A stretch of 64,000 nucleotides of DNA from Mesorhizobium mediterraneum (GCF_002284565.1 NZ_NPKI01000041.1:62001-126000); one strand, 5' to 3'; positions 44,116 through 53,900 are shown, counted from the first letter of the stretch. A program made the numbers and translations. The notes: a model not told the origin generated them from the letters alone.

Positions 44116-44592
44116 TCAATCCGTCTTCCGCATCGCCTGCGCGATCAGTCCGCCGGCAGCCAAGCCCAGAGCAAGCGCGACATACGTGGCGGCGATCGAG
44201 CGCTTCGAAAGCACGGTCTCCCAGCCTGGGGTGAGCCGCTTCGGTACGACGAGATAATCCACGACGGCTGCAATCATGGCCACTGCCGAGGCATCGCGCA
44301 GCATCAGCAGCGGCGACCGCTGAGGGTTTCGGGCGAGCCAAGCCTCGAACGGAGCGGCCCAGAACATGGCCGAGGCATGGTGGGTGCCGAAGCCCACCGC
44401 AGTGTGTGCGAGGTCGGCTTTCCTGACCGCACCGGCCTTATCGCCGTGCAGCCAGTGGCTGGTGGCGTTGGTCGGCTGCAGTGCGGATTTGCCTTCGGCT
44501 TTGGCCAGAAGGGCTAGAACCGCCGCCGTCACAAAGCTTACGACCGTGCCCGTCACGACCGTCGAAAGCCCCACATTCAAAAACCCGTTCAC
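44116..44592 (-). CDS. Hypothetical membrane protein
   Basis: A GTG start at 44592 follows GGAGG by six bases and gives 158 residues (VNGFLNVGLSTVVTGTVVSF onward). There are three or four hydrophobic stretches (about 5-28, 60-80, 95-118 and 128-150). The middle contains HTAVGFGTHHASAMFWA. I recognise no family, but proteins with this pattern occur near plasmid and island genes in rhizobia. The ribosome site and helix pattern support a real gene. Confidence 0.7.
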   Translation of the reverse strand: MNGFLNVGLSTVVTGTVVSFVTAAVLALLAKAEGKSALQPTNATSHWLHGDKAGAVRKADLAHTAVGFGTHHASAMFWAAPFEAWLARNPQRSPLLMLRDASAVAMIAAVVDYLVVPKRLTPGWETVLSKRSIAATYVALALGLAAGGLIAQAMRKTD

Positions 44593-44776
44593 CTCAAACC
44601 TCCGCAAAACCAGTTCGCCCTCCTTTAATTGCCGAACCGAACCTCGGTTCCGTGTGTCGGCGATGCCGTGGCCTGAGCTGCTGGACCGCCCGCCGCCGGA
44701 CAGGCCTGGCGCGAGGCAAGGCACAACCGGCTCGTGCGCGAGCACCCGGGCTTTCCATCAGGATTCGCAATGAGAT

Positions 44777-45862
44777 TCAGAGATCGAGGCAAACAGTGCC
44801 TTGCGGCCGGCTGCAGCAGGCCAACACATAACCGGCCGCCTTCTCTTCAAGGCTGAGCCCTCCAAGGTCGTCCATCGCGACTTCACCCGAAAGCTTGACC
44901 GTCCGGCAAGTTCCGCAAATACCCTGCTGGCATGCGGTGGGAATGTGGAGCCCGCAATTGCGCGCCGCATCGAGCAGGGTCTCTTCGGGCGCACAAAGAT
45001 GCTCTGCGCCGGACCGGGCGAAGCGGACGCGCGTAACGCCAGCGACAGCCGATTGCAGAGGCATGGAATTACCCACGGCGCCGCCGAAGCTTTCCTCGTG
45101 GTACTGCGAGGGTGCGATGCCGATCTCCGCGACACAGGTCCGAACCGTCTGCATAAACGGCTCGGGGCCGCAAACGTAAGACGTGCGCTGGTGAAGGTCC
45201 GGAGCCAGCCGCAAGAGCATGGGGCCGTCGATGCGACCCTTAGGGCCCTGCCACACCGAACCTTCCTGGCTGCAGATGAAGCTTACATTGACATTGGAGA
45301 ATCGCGCGGCGAGCGCCTCCAACTCGGCGCGGAAGGCGATGTCGTCCGCCGTCCGAGCGCAGTGAATGAAACGGATGTCATGGCCAGATGCCCGGTCGGT
45401 TAGCGCCCGCAGCATCGACATAACGGGAGTGATGCCGCTGCCGCCGGAAAGGAAAAGCGGCTTCTCGCATGGTAGATCGTCGAAGTTGAAACGTCCGACC
45501 GGCCCTTCGATTTCAATGTCGTGGCCCGGCCGGAGATTGTCGTGAAGCCAGTTGGAAACAAGCCCGCCCTTCACCCGCTTCACCGTGATCTGCAGGTCGA
45601 GCGGTCGGGTCGGCGGCGAGGAAACCGAGTAGGATCTCGTTACCGTGGCGCCGTCGATCGTCAGGTGCAGTATCAGATATTGGCCTGCACTGAAGCTGAA
45701 CATGTGGCCCGAAGCGGTGGAAAAGACGAATGTGCGGACATCGTGCGTCTCGTCGATGACGCGCCGGCAGCGGACGAACTGTCTTGCGCTCTCCGCCCAT
45801 TGCCGTTGACGCATCGCCAGAGCGAAATCGGCAGTTGAAAAGGGAATGTGCGCGTTCATCAT
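44777..45862 (-). CDS. Ferredoxin-type oxidoreductase (Rieske oxygenase reductase-like)
   Basis: The 361-residue protein has an FAD domain (RSYSVSSPP, with KGGLVSNWLHD), an NAD(P)H domain (FLSGGSGITPVMSML and YVCGPEPFM) and a C-terminal plant-type [2Fe-2S] ferredoxin domain (Cys ligands in ACQQGICGTC and the LACC segment). The order FAD-NAD-ferredoxin matches reductases such as GbcB and the HCP reductase group. It would pass electrons from NAD(P)H to an oxygenase. It lies downstream of a LysR gene and near a Rieske protein gene at 48036. Confidence 0.9.
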   Translation of the reverse strand: MMNAHIPFSTADFALAMRQRQWAESARQFVRCRRVIDETHDVRTFVFSTASGHMFSFSAGQYLILHLTIDGATVTRSYSVSSPPTRPLDLQITVKRVKGGLVSNWLHDNLRPGHDIEIEGPVGRFNFDDLPCEKPLFLSGGSGITPVMSMLRALTDRASGHDIRFIHCARTADDIAFRAELEALAARFSNVNVSFICSQEGSVWQGPKGRIDGPMLLRLAPDLHQRTSYVCGPEPFMQTVRTCVAEIGIAPSQYHEESFGGAVGNSMPLQSAVAGVTRVRFARSGAEHLCAPEETLLDAARNCGLHIPTACQQGICGTCRTVKLSGEVAMDDLGGLSLEEKAAGYVLACCSRPQGTVCLDL

Positions 45863-45949
45863 TTGACTCTGGTTTGCCTCGGCCAGAATGGCAGCCGGGA
45901 TACTTTCAAAAAAGTGGCAGATGTCGGCTTTACAATCGGGTATTTCGAT

Positions 45950-46807
45950 CTAACTTTCCATGGACATAACAGCCAGATGGAGCGCGCGAATCCCTCTGCG
46001 GATGATCGGCTCATGCTTGCGGCGCGCCAAAATAGCGGTGTGAACCGGCTGCTGAAGCGCGGGCGCACCCTCTACCACAAAAGATGGCCGCTCGGCGGTA
46101 TACCGCCGAGCGTCGTCACTGCGCATATAGCAAGTGCCACCCATGCGCCGCAGCATCGCTTCGGCGAGCGTTTCCGAGCCCATCGAAAGACGGCCTATCG
46201 CCAATTGCGGCAGCGCCTCGGCGTGGGCTTTTTCAAGCGCGACCGTGTAGCCTGGCCGGATGTACGTGTCCGGATTGACCTCCGACAGGATACTGGCCGC
46301 AGTAGACACCATCACATATTCTTCGACCATCAGAGGATCGTAGGCGATTTCAGGGAGGTATCTGGGCGCGTAGACCACAGCAATATCGAGGTTTCCCAAG
46401 CTCAAATCGGAAATCATCTGCGGCGAATAGTCGGATTCTACGTGAATTGACGATTTCGGCAGCACTTGGAACAACGTCTCCACCCAACCTGGCAATATCG
46501 AGCGCGTCATCCCGACCTGGGCAGCGACGCGCAAGGTGCCTTCGAACCGGTTAAATGCCCGCACGTCATGGCGGGCCTGAGACCATGTCGACAGCATGGC
46601 GCGCGCATAAGCTTCAAAACGCCGCCCCGCCGCGGTCGGCTCGGCGCCGGCTCGTCCTCGCAGGAAGAGCTCCGAACCGATGGCCTGCTCCAGGTTCTTG
46701 ATGCGGGTGCTCACTGTTGACTGCGTTACGCCCAAACGATCCGCAGTGCGGTTAAAATTTCGCGACTCCATGATGTCGAGAAAGGTCTCGATGTGATCCA
46801 GCTGCAT
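45950..46807 (-). CDS. LysR family transcriptional regulator
   Basis: The start at 46807 behind GGGAGG gives 285 residues beginning MQLDHIETFLDIMESRNFNR. The LysR helix-turn-helix is clear (RTADRLGVTQSTVSTRIKNLEQAIG), followed by a periplasmic-binding-like effector domain. It is divergent from the amidohydrolase-Rieske-ABC genes and lies upstream of the reductase on the same strand. It is therefore well placed to control both sides. The gap contains ATC-N8-GAT near 46850 and a hairpin at 46897-46915 as possible sites. Confidence 0.93.
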   Translation of the reverse strand: MQLDHIETFLDIMESRNFNRTADRLGVTQSTVSTRIKNLEQAIGSELFLRGRAGAEPTAAGRRFEAYARAMLSTWSQARHDVRAFNRFEGTLRVAAQVGMTRSILPGWVETLFQVLPKSSIHVESDYSPQMISDLSLGNLDIAVVYAPRYLPEIAYDPLMVEEYVMVSTAASILSEVNPDTYIRPGYTVALEKAHAEALPQLAIGRLSMGSETLAEAMLRRMGGTCYMRSDDARRYTAERPSFVVEGAPALQQPVHTAILARRKHEPIIRRGIRALHLAVMSMES

Positions 46808-46896
46808 GTCGCCTCCCAATCGAAAAACCCGATCGTATTAGCCCAAATCACAAGCTTGATCAAATAATGCCCAAGGCGGAAGCTGCCGTTGAAGAA

Positions 46897-46915
46897 GCCG
46901 GCTAGGTTAGCCGGC
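46897..46915. promoter_or_regulatory. Inverted repeat upstream of the amidohydrolase operon
   Basis: GCCGGCTA (46897-46904) and TAGCCGGC (46908-46915) are exact reverse complements around three bases. The repeat lies 25 bases before the chosen amidohydrolase start, in the LysR-amidohydrolase gap. It could be an operator or a leader hairpin. Confidence 0.45.
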
Positions 46916-46940
46916 CTACCACGCCAGGGAGTTGGATAGG

Positions 46941-48023
46941 GTGTTCATAGTCGATTGCGATTGTCACAATTACTGGTCGAGCGCGACGGTGCTCGAGCCC
47001 TATCTTTCCGGCGTCTGGAAAGACATGTTCATGGAAGGCGAAAAAACTGGTCCGAGAGGCGCCTTCCCGCACGGGCACCGTCCCTGGTTTCACCCGCAGG
47101 ACTTTTCCCGCAAGGATGTCAGGCCCGAGACCGAAGCCGACAATTATCTCATCATGAAGGAAAAGCACCTCGACAAATATAATATCGGGGCCGCCATCCT
47201 CACCGGCGACGAGCCGATAGAGGCTTCCACGCTAGCAAACCCATACTACGCTAGCGCGCTGGTCAGCGCCTATAACGACTACCAAATCGCCGAGTGGCTT
47301 CCCAAAGACAGCCGCTTCATGGGTTCGATCATCGTCGCGCCGCAGGATCCGAAGCTCGCAGCAGCCGAGATTCGCCGCCTCGGCAACCACCCCCGTATGG
47401 TCCAGGTTCTAGCCTCCCAAGGCTCGGTCAAACCGTACGGCGATCCCTTTTACCACCCCATTTTCGAGGCCTGCGCCGAAGTCGGGCTGCCATTTGCAAT
47501 TCATCTGGGCGGTCATGGCGGCATAAACTGGAACGCGGTCGCGCCGGCTCCGACGACCTTTTTCTGGGAGACGCACGCAATTCTTCACATGTCGGCCTTG
47601 TCGCATGTTGCAAGCATGATCGCGCATGGCGTTTTCGAGAAATGGCCGGATCTATATTTCGTGCTCATCGAGTGCGGAGTGGCTTGGGTTCCGTCGGTAT
47701 TGTGGCGACTGGACGCAGACTACAAAGCTCTGCGCAAGGAAACGCCGTGGCTGAAGATGCTGCCCTCCGAGTATTGCCGGCGCAATATTCGCTTCTCCAC
47801 GCAACCACTGGAGCAGCCCGCGAACATTCAGCATCTCTGGTCCACTCTCGAAGCAATGGACGGCGAGAACACGCTGATGTTCGCCTCCGACTACCCGCAT
47901 TGGGATTATGACGATGCCAACACGCTGCACATCCCGCCCGCCTGGAAAAGCAAGATCATGGGATTGAATGCGCTCGAGGTCTATAAACGCATTCCCCGCA
48001 CGCAAGCGGCGAATGCCGCGTGA
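46941..48023 (+). CDS. Amidohydrolase family metalloenzyme (ACMSD-like)
   Basis: A GTG at 46941, nine bases after GGGAG, gives 360 residues starting (M)FIVDCDCHNYW; a TTG nine bases earlier is also in frame. The amidohydrolase-2 pattern is visible: the N-terminal metal motif DCDCH, AIHLGGHGG, and the late Asp in MFASDYPHWDYDD. Relatives hydrolyse or decarboxylate ring-cleavage products and amides using a divalent metal. The Rieske gene starts 12 bases downstream, so a shared role in breaking down an unknown compound is inferred. Confidence 0.87.
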   Translation: MFIVDCDCHNYWSSATVLEPYLSGVWKDMFMEGEKTGPRGAFPHGHRPWFHPQDFSRKDVRPETEADNYLIMKEKHLDKYNIGAAILTGDEPIEASTLANPYYASALVSAYNDYQIAEWLPKDSRFMGSIIVAPQDPKLAAAEIRRLGNHPRMVQVLASQGSVKPYGDPFYHPIFEACAEVGLPFAIHLGGHGGINWNAVAPAPTTFFWETHAILHMSALSHVASMIAHGVFEKWPDLYFVLIECGVAWVPSVLWRLDADYKALRKETPWLKMLPSEYCRRNIRFSTQPLEQPANIQHLWSTLEAMDGENTLMFASDYPHWDYDDANTLHIPPAWKSKIMGLNALEVYKRIPRTQAANAA

Positions 48024-48035
48024 CGGGAGCAAACC

Positions 48036-48389
48036 ATGGCTGAGAAGACATACATTTGCCGCGTCGACGAAATCGAGACCGGAACTCCGTACATCGCCAA
48101 AATCCGCAGCCTTTCAGTCGGGGTTTTCCGCATCGGAGATTCATTCCATGCCTTGCTGAACGTTTGTCCGCACCGCGGCGCTCCGCTTTGCGAGGGACCG
48201 CAATGCGGAACCACGGCACCGGTCGACCAAGCGCAATTCATCTATCACCGCGAGAACGAAATCGTGCGCTGCGCCTGGCACGGGTGGGAATTCGACATAA
48301 AGACCGGTGCCGCTCTGGTCGACCCGGGCGTGCGTGCCCGAACATTCCCGGTCACGGTGGAAGCTGGTGAAATCTATGTAACGGCGTGA
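48036..48389 (+). CDS. Stand-alone Rieske [2Fe-2S] protein
   Basis: The 117-residue protein has both Rieske motifs, CPHRGAP (Cys44, His46) and CAWHGWEF (Cys79, His82), and nothing else, so it is ferredoxin-sized. About 29 residues separate the motifs, longer than in common Rieske ferredoxins, because of a CEGPQCGTTAPVDQ insertion. No catalytic mononuclear-iron domain follows. It could carry electrons to a terminal oxygenase that is not in this window. It is co-directional and tightly spaced with the amidohydrolase gene. Confidence 0.9.
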   Translation: MAEKTYICRVDEIETGTPYIAKIRSLSVGVFRIGDSFHALLNVCPHRGAPLCEGPQCGTTAPVDQAQFIYHRENEIVRCAWHGWEFDIKTGAALVDPGVRARTFPVTVEAGEIYVTA

Positions 48390-48503
48390 AATTTGCGTCA
48401 AACCGCCGGAAAAATCGAAAGGAGGCAAATCGGCTGAATCCACCAGATCTGCTCGATAAATGCCAACAACAAGAATGCGGGAAATCCGCAATGGGAGGAA
48501 GCA

Positions 48504-50111
48504 GTGTCGGAATCTGAATATAAACTGCGCTTAGCGCAAAACCTGATCGGCCGCGGCAAGGTTTCGCGCCGTGATTTCATCCATCTAGGGCTGGCGGCAG
48601 GCCTGACGGTCGCCGCCGCCGATATGCTCTTCGTGAGCGTGGCGCGGGCCGCACCGAAGCAGGGCGGCTTCGCCAAGCTCGGCATGGCGCATGGCGCGAC
48701 GACGGATTCGATCGATCCGGCCGGCTATCCCGATACGTTCACGCAAACCGCCTTTTCGGGTGCCATGTCCAACAGCCTGACCGAGGTCGACGCGAAAGGC
48801 AGCATCCAGCCGGACCTTGCCGAGACCTTCGAGACCTCGGACGACGCGACAACATGGGTCTTCAAGCTGCGCAAAGGTGCGACCTTCCACAACGGCAAGA
48901 CGATCACGGCGGACGACGTGGTCGCCTCTATGCAATATCATATGGGGGCCGACACCAAATCGGCGGCGAAGTCGCTGCTCGAATCGGTGACCAACATCAA
49001 GGCAGACGGCCCGGAAACGATCGTTTTCACACTAAACAGCGGGAATGCAGACTTTCCCTACATCATGAGCGACTATCACCTTGTCGTCATGCCTGCCAAG
49101 GACGGAAAGGCGGACTGGGAATCGGGCGTCCGGACCGGCGCCTTCGTGCTTGAGAACTTCCAGCCAGGCGTCTCGGCGAAGCTCAAGCGCAACCCCAATT
49201 ACTTTAAGAACGGCAAACCCTATTTGGACGAGGTCGAGTTTATCGCCATCACGGACCTCGCCGCGCGTATGGCCGCGCTGTCAACCGGCGAGGTTGATTA
49301 TATCGGCCGCGCCGACCTGAAAACGCTCGGCATGCTGAAGCGCAAGCCGAATATCGAGATCCTCGAGGTGACCGGCTACGGCCACTACACGCTGCCTATG
49401 AACGTGACGGTTGCGCCATTCGACAACCCCGATGTGCGCATGGCGTTGAAATGGGCCATCGATCGCGAGGAAATCGCGCAGAAGATTTTCCTTGGCCATG
49501 CAACTGTCGGAAATGACAACCCGATCGCACCGGCGATAAAGTTCGCCATCAATCCGGAGCCGCAGCACAAGTTCGATCCGGAAAAGGCGCGCTTCCATCT
49601 GAAAAAAGCGGGAATGGAAAATCTCAAGGTCGACCTTTCCGTCGCCGACGCCGCCTTCGCCGGCGCCGTGGACGCGGCCGCCCTCATCCGCGAGACGGCG
49701 GCCCAATGCGGCATCGATGTCAATGTGGTGCGCGAGGCCGAGGACGCCTATTGGGACAATGTCTGGCTCAAGAAACCGTGGTGCGCCTCCTATTGGAGCG
49801 GTCGTGCAACGGCCGACTGGATGTTCACGCAGGCCTACTCGGCGGATTCCAGCTGGAACGAGACGTTCTGGAAAAATGCCCGCTTCAACGAACTGCTGAT
49901 CCAGGCACGCGCGGAGACCGACGAGGCCAAGCGCTCCGCGATGTATGCCGAAATGCAGCAGTTGACGCATGATGACGGCGGCGCCATCGTCCTGGTCTTC
50001 AACAATTTTGTAAGCGCCAAGTCCAAGAAACTGGCGCACGGCGAGCTGGCGCCGAACTGGGAGAATGACGGACTGAAGATGGCAGAGCGCTGGTGGGTAG
50101 CCAACGCGTGA
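48504..50111 (+). CDS. ABC transporter substrate-binding protein, family 5, Tat-exported
   Basis: The GTG start at 48504 follows GGGAGG. The 535-residue protein has a twin-arginine signal (SRRDFIHLGLAAG, Arg22-Arg23; cleavage probably after ARA near residue 49). The mature part is a peptide/nickel/opine-type binding protein (SBP_bac_5): LTEVDAKGSIQPDLAETFE, WVFKLRKGATFHNGKTITADDVV, ALKWAIDREEIAQKIFLGHA. It captures a ligand in the periplasm for the permeases downstream. Tat export of such a protein is less common than Sec export. Confidence 0.92.
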   Translation: MSESEYKLRLAQNLIGRGKVSRRDFIHLGLAAGLTVAAADMLFVSVARAAPKQGGFAKLGMAHGATTDSIDPAGYPDTFTQTAFSGAMSNSLTEVDAKGSIQPDLAETFETSDDATTWVFKLRKGATFHNGKTITADDVVASMQYHMGADTKSAAKSLLESVTNIKADGPETIVFTLNSGNADFPYIMSDYHLVVMPAKDGKADWESGVRTGAFVLENFQPGVSAKLKRNPNYFKNGKPYLDEVEFIAITDLAARMAALSTGEVDYIGRADLKTLGMLKRKPNIEILEVTGYGHYTLPMNVTVAPFDNPDVRMALKWAIDREEIAQKIFLGHATVGNDNPIAPAIKFAINPEPQHKFDPEKARFHLKKAGMENLKVDLSVADAAFAGAVDAAALIRETAAQCGIDVNVVREAEDAYWDNVWLKKPWCASYWSGRATADWMFTQAYSADSSWNETFWKNARFNELLIQARAETDEAKRSAMYAEMQQLTHDDGGAIVLVFNNFVSAKSKKLAHGELAPNWENDGLKMAERWWVANA

Positions 50112-50184
50112 CGTTCGCCAGGCGAGGCCGCCCGCGGCGCGGGCGGTTCGCTCTTTTCAGGGGAAACGCTCGAAGGCACCGCCC

Positions 50185-51231
50185 ATGAATCCGGTCGTTA
50201 GGACGGTTCTGCAGCGCCTGGGCCTCGGCCTGATCACGCTGTTCATCGTCACCATCATCATCTTTTCGGCGATTGCCATGCTTCCGGGCGATTTCGCCAA
50301 GGCTATGCTTGGGCAATCCGCGACGCCCGAGACGGTCGCCGCATTCCAGCGCGAGATCGGCATCGATCGTCCGCCGGTTGAGCGCTATTTCGCCTGGGTC
50401 GGACAGATCGTGCAGGGGGATTTCGGCTCTTCCTTCGCAAGCCGCACCGGCTACCGGCGCACGGTCGCCGAGATCATTGCGCCCCGGCTCTACAACACGA
50501 TGTTCCTCGCCGTGATGACTGCCCTTATAGCGGTTCCACTCGCGCTGGGACTCGGCATTCTCGCCGCTCTCTACCGCAACAGCTGGTTCGACCGTGTGGT
50601 GAACACGGTGACGCTGACGACGATTTCATTCCCCGAATTCTTCGTCGCCTATATGCTGGCCTATCTCATCATCTCGCGCGACACGTTCATTGGAACCGAA
50701 TTCGCACAATCCCTGCCCGAGTGGCTCGCGGCTTCGATCAACTGGGTCCTGAACCTGGTTCCCAAATTTCCGACACTGGCGAACATCAGCGACCGAACGC
50801 CGTTCTGGGAGCACGTCTGGCGCGCAGCGTTGCCGTCCATCACCCTCACGCTGGTGATTGTTGCCCATATGATGCGTATGACGCGCGTTGCGATTATCAA
50901 CATGCTGGCAAGCCCCTATATCGACATGGCGCGGCTCAAGGGAATGTCGCCGATGGCAATCGTTCTCAGACACGCCCTGCCCAATGCCTGGGCGCCTATC
51001 GTCACGGTAATTGCGTTCAACCTCGCTTATCTCATCGTAGGCGTGGTCGTCGTCGAGGTGGTGTTCGTCTATCCCGGCATCGGCCAATTGATGGTCGATG
51101 CGGTGAAGTCCAGGGATGTTCCGGTCGTGCAAGCCTGCGCCCTAATCTTCGCAGCAACCTACATCCTGCTCAACCTGACCGCCGACATCATTTCCATCGC
51201 CACCAATCCGAGGCTTTTGCATCCGCGATGA
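50185..51231 (+). CDS. ABC transporter permease, DppB type
   Basis: The 348-residue protein begins MNPVVRTVLQRLGLGLITLF and has about six membrane helices. The EAA-like loop LKGMSPMAIVLRHALPNAWAP lies before the last helices. This is the layout of the first permease of dipeptide/opine importers. It overlaps the second permease by four bases (ATGA). Confidence 0.92.
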   Translation: MNPVVRTVLQRLGLGLITLFIVTIIIFSAIAMLPGDFAKAMLGQSATPETVAAFQREIGIDRPPVERYFAWVGQIVQGDFGSSFASRTGYRRTVAEIIAPRLYNTMFLAVMTALIAVPLALGLGILAALYRNSWFDRVVNTVTLTTISFPEFFVAYMLAYLIISRDTFIGTEFAQSLPEWLAASINWVLNLVPKFPTLANISDRTPFWEHVWRAALPSITLTLVIVAHMMRMTRVAIINMLASPYIDMARLKGMSPMAIVLRHALPNAWAPIVTVIAFNLAYLIVGVVVVEVVFVYPGIGQLMVDAVKSRDVPVVQACALIFAATYILLNLTADIISIATNPRLLHPR

Positions 51232-52112
51232 CCAGCACCGAACATGCCGTGGCGGTTCCGAGACAGAGGCGCACACGCGCCTCCCGGATAAAAACCGCAC
51301 TCAAAAAGGCTCCATTCAGCGCTTGGTTCGGCATCGTGGTCATCCTTGGCTATGTCTTCGTCGCGCTGTTAGCGCCCTGGATAGCGCCGTACGGAGAAAC
51401 GCAGGTTTTCACCGAGGCTTTCGCGCCTTGGAGCCAGGAGTTCATCGTCGGGACCGACCAACTCGGTCGCGACGTGCTCACCCGGCTGATCTATGGCGCG
51501 CGCAATACGATCGGCATCGCCTTCGCGACTACGCTTCTGTCCTTCGCGGTCGGCGTCACGCTCGGTTTGCTGGCCGCGATGTACCGGGGGTGGCTCGACC
51601 AGATTCTGTCGCGCGCGGTAGATGTGCTGATGTCGATCCCGAGCCTCATCTTCGCGCTGATGTTGCTATCCATCTTCGGTTCGTCGGTCACCAGCCTGAT
51701 CCTCATCATCGCCCTGCTCGATTCGACCCGCGTATTCCGGCTGGCGCGCGCGGTCGGGCTGAATGTTGCCGTCATGGAATATGTCGAAGCCGCGCAACTG
51801 CGTGGCGAAGGGCCGAGATGGATTCTGACCAAGGAGATCCTGCCCAACGTACTGCCGCCGCTGATCGCGGAATTCGGCCTGCGCTTCTGTTTCGTTTTCC
51901 TCACCATCGCCGCGCTCTCCTTTCTCGGCGTCGGCATCCAGCCGCCGACTGCCGACTGGGGCTCGATGGTGCGGGAAAACGCTACCCTCATCACCTATGG
52001 CGACATCACTCCGCTCTTGCCGGCAGGCGCCATTGCCCTTCTCACGGTCTCGGTGAATTTCGTTGTCGACTGGTTCTTGCATGCGACAAGCGGGTTGCGC
52101 GATGAAAAGTAA
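51228..52112 (+). CDS. ABC transporter permease, DppC type
   Basis: The start at 51228 overlaps the first permease stop and gives 294 residues. It has the DppC pattern: a basic cytoplasmic N-terminus, a first helix (FGIVVILGYVFVALLAPWIAPYG), the segment EFIVGTDQLGRDVLTRLIYGAR and the EAA loop region MEYVEAAQLRGEGPRWILTKEILPN. With the partner permease it forms the membrane channel. Confidence 0.93.
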   Translation: MTSTEHAVAVPRQRRTRASRIKTALKKAPFSAWFGIVVILGYVFVALLAPWIAPYGETQVFTEAFAPWSQEFIVGTDQLGRDVLTRLIYGARNTIGIAFATTLLSFAVGVTLGLLAAMYRGWLDQILSRAVDVLMSIPSLIFALMLLSIFGSSVTSLILIIALLDSTRVFRLARAVGLNVAVMEYVEAAQLRGEGPRWILTKEILPNVLPPLIAEFGLRFCFVFLTIAALSFLGVGIQPPTADWGSMVRENATLITYGDITPLLPAGAIALLTVSVNFVVDWFLHATSGLRDEK

Positions 52113-53754
52113 GAATTCTGGCCAACGCGAAAAGGGCACGAAACTCCTCAGCGTTCGCAACCTTCACGTCGAAGGGTTTTCCGACGAGCGCTGGCATCCG
52201 ATCGTTCGCGGTGTGGATCTCTCGCTAAACCGCGGTGAGGTTCTCGGCCTCATTGGCGAGTCCGGCGCCGGAAAGTCCACCATTGGGCTTGCCGCGATGG
52301 GATATGCCAAGCCAGGCTGCCGGATCACGCAAGGATCCATCCTGTTCGACGGGGTCGACCTCCTCGCCATGACGGAAACCGCACGGCGGCGGCTCCGAGG
52401 CTCGCGCATCGCCTATGTCGCGCAAAGCGCGGCCGCTTCCTTCAACCCGGCCCATCGGCTCCTCGATCAGACCGTCGAAACGGTCGTGGCGCACGGGATC
52501 GCCAGTCGCGAGGCAGCGAATCGGGATGCCATCAAACTTTACCGGCGTCTTCACCTGCCGGATCCGGAGACCATCGGCTTCCGCTATCCTCACCAGGTCT
52601 CCGGAGGACAGTTGCAGCGGGCTATGACGGCGATGGCTATGGCCTGCCGGCCCGACCTGATCATCTTCGACGAGCCGACGACGGCGCTCGATGTGACCAC
52701 ACAGGTCGAGGTCCTCGCCTCGATCCGCCAGATTGTCGAAGAATTCAACACTGCCGCGATCTACGTCACGCATGATCTGGCCGTGGTTGCGCAGATGGCG
52801 GACCGGATCATGGTTCTGCGCCATGGCCGTACTGTGGAGGAGGCCGAAACACGCCAGATGCTTGCCGCGCCGGCCGAAGACTATACGAGGACGCTCTGGG
52901 CGGTGCGAAAGCTAGCCAAACCCGAAGTGCCGGCCGCGGACCATCTGCTCACGATCGATAACATCACCGCCGCCTACGCAGGGAAAGTCAAGGTTCTGCA
53001 GGATGTATCGATCAAGGTGCCGCGCGGACGGACGGTAGCGGTCGTTGGTGAATCTGGTTCCGGTAAATCAACGCTCGCCCGCGTCATCACCGGCCTGCTG
53101 CCGCCGGTCTCGGGCTCGATCTCATTTGCGGGGCATCGTCTGCCAAGAACACTGAAAGAGAGGCCCAAAGACATTCTGCGCCGCATTCAGATGATCTACC
53201 AGATGCCTGACAACGCGCTCAATCCGCGTCAGACCGTCGAGGAAGTCATCTCCCGGCCACTCGAGTTCTATCTCGGCCTCAAAGGGGGGGCGTGCGACCG
53301 CCGGGTTGGCGAACTCATGCACATGATCGAGATGGACGAAAGCTTCCTCGATCGTCTGCCGAGCGAACTCTCGGGCGGTCAGAAGCAGCGCATCTGCATT
53401 GCCCGGGCGCTGGCTGCTAATCCGGAGCTCATCATCTGCGACGAGGTGACCTCAGCCCTCGACCAGATCGTACAGGAAGAGATCCTGAAGCTTCTTATGC
53501 GGCTGCAACAAGAATTCGGAGTCAGCTACATTTTCATCACGCACGACATCGCGACGGTGAGGGCAATCGCCGACGAAATTGTCGTCATGCATCAAGGCAA
53601 AGTCGTCGAGCAGGGGCTCAAGACCGAAATCCTGACGCCGCCGCATGCTCCGTATACCGAACTGCTTCTCTCCTCCGTGCCGGAGATGGATCCAGACTGG
53701 CTGACGAAGCTGCTGGAAACCCGGGAGCGCAAGCGGGTCGGCGCGGCGAACTGA
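52102..53754 (+). CDS. Fused ABC transporter ATPase with two nucleotide-binding domains
   Basis: The start at 52102 overlaps the permease by 11 bases and gives 550 residues. There are two complete ATPase domains. Domain 1 has Walker A GESGAGKST and signature VSGGQLQRAM, with FDEPTTALD. Domain 2 has GESGSGKST, LSGGQKQRIC and ICDEVTSALD. In most dipeptide importers these are separate DppD and DppF proteins; the fused form (as in YejF/GsiA) is also known. The uptake system is complete: binding protein, two permeases and a dual ATPase. Confidence 0.94.
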   Translation: MKSKNSGQREKGTKLLSVRNLHVEGFSDERWHPIVRGVDLSLNRGEVLGLIGESGAGKSTIGLAAMGYAKPGCRITQGSILFDGVDLLAMTETARRRLRGSRIAYVAQSAAASFNPAHRLLDQTVETVVAHGIASREAANRDAIKLYRRLHLPDPETIGFRYPHQVSGGQLQRAMTAMAMACRPDLIIFDEPTTALDVTTQVEVLASIRQIVEEFNTAAIYVTHDLAVVAQMADRIMVLRHGRTVEEAETRQMLAAPAEDYTRTLWAVRKLAKPEVPAADHLLTIDNITAAYAGKVKVLQDVSIKVPRGRTVAVVGESGSGKSTLARVITGLLPPVSGSISFAGHRLPRTLKERPKDILRRIQMIYQMPDNALNPRQTVEEVISRPLEFYLGLKGGACDRRVGELMHMIEMDESFLDRLPSELSGGQKQRICIARALAANPELIICDEVTSALDQIVQEEILKLLMRLQQEFGVSYIFITHDIATVRAIADEIVVMHQGKVVEQGLKTEILTPPHAPYTELLLSSVPEMDPDWLTKLLETRERKRVGAAN

Positions 53755-53900
53755 ATCCCAACGTATTGACCGCTTGGCTCCATTTCTCGCGCGAACGTCG
53801 GTTATGCCGCAACCGCGACGTCCAGAATGGTCGCAACAATGTCTGCTTTCAGGCAGTAGCAACGGTCACCTCAACGGCCGATATGGGGCGCAAAGCGGAC

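Noticed and set aside
43717..44341. Small genes after tRNA-Ser
   Set aside because: The frames lack ribosome sites and family character, and codon use is not like the neighbours.
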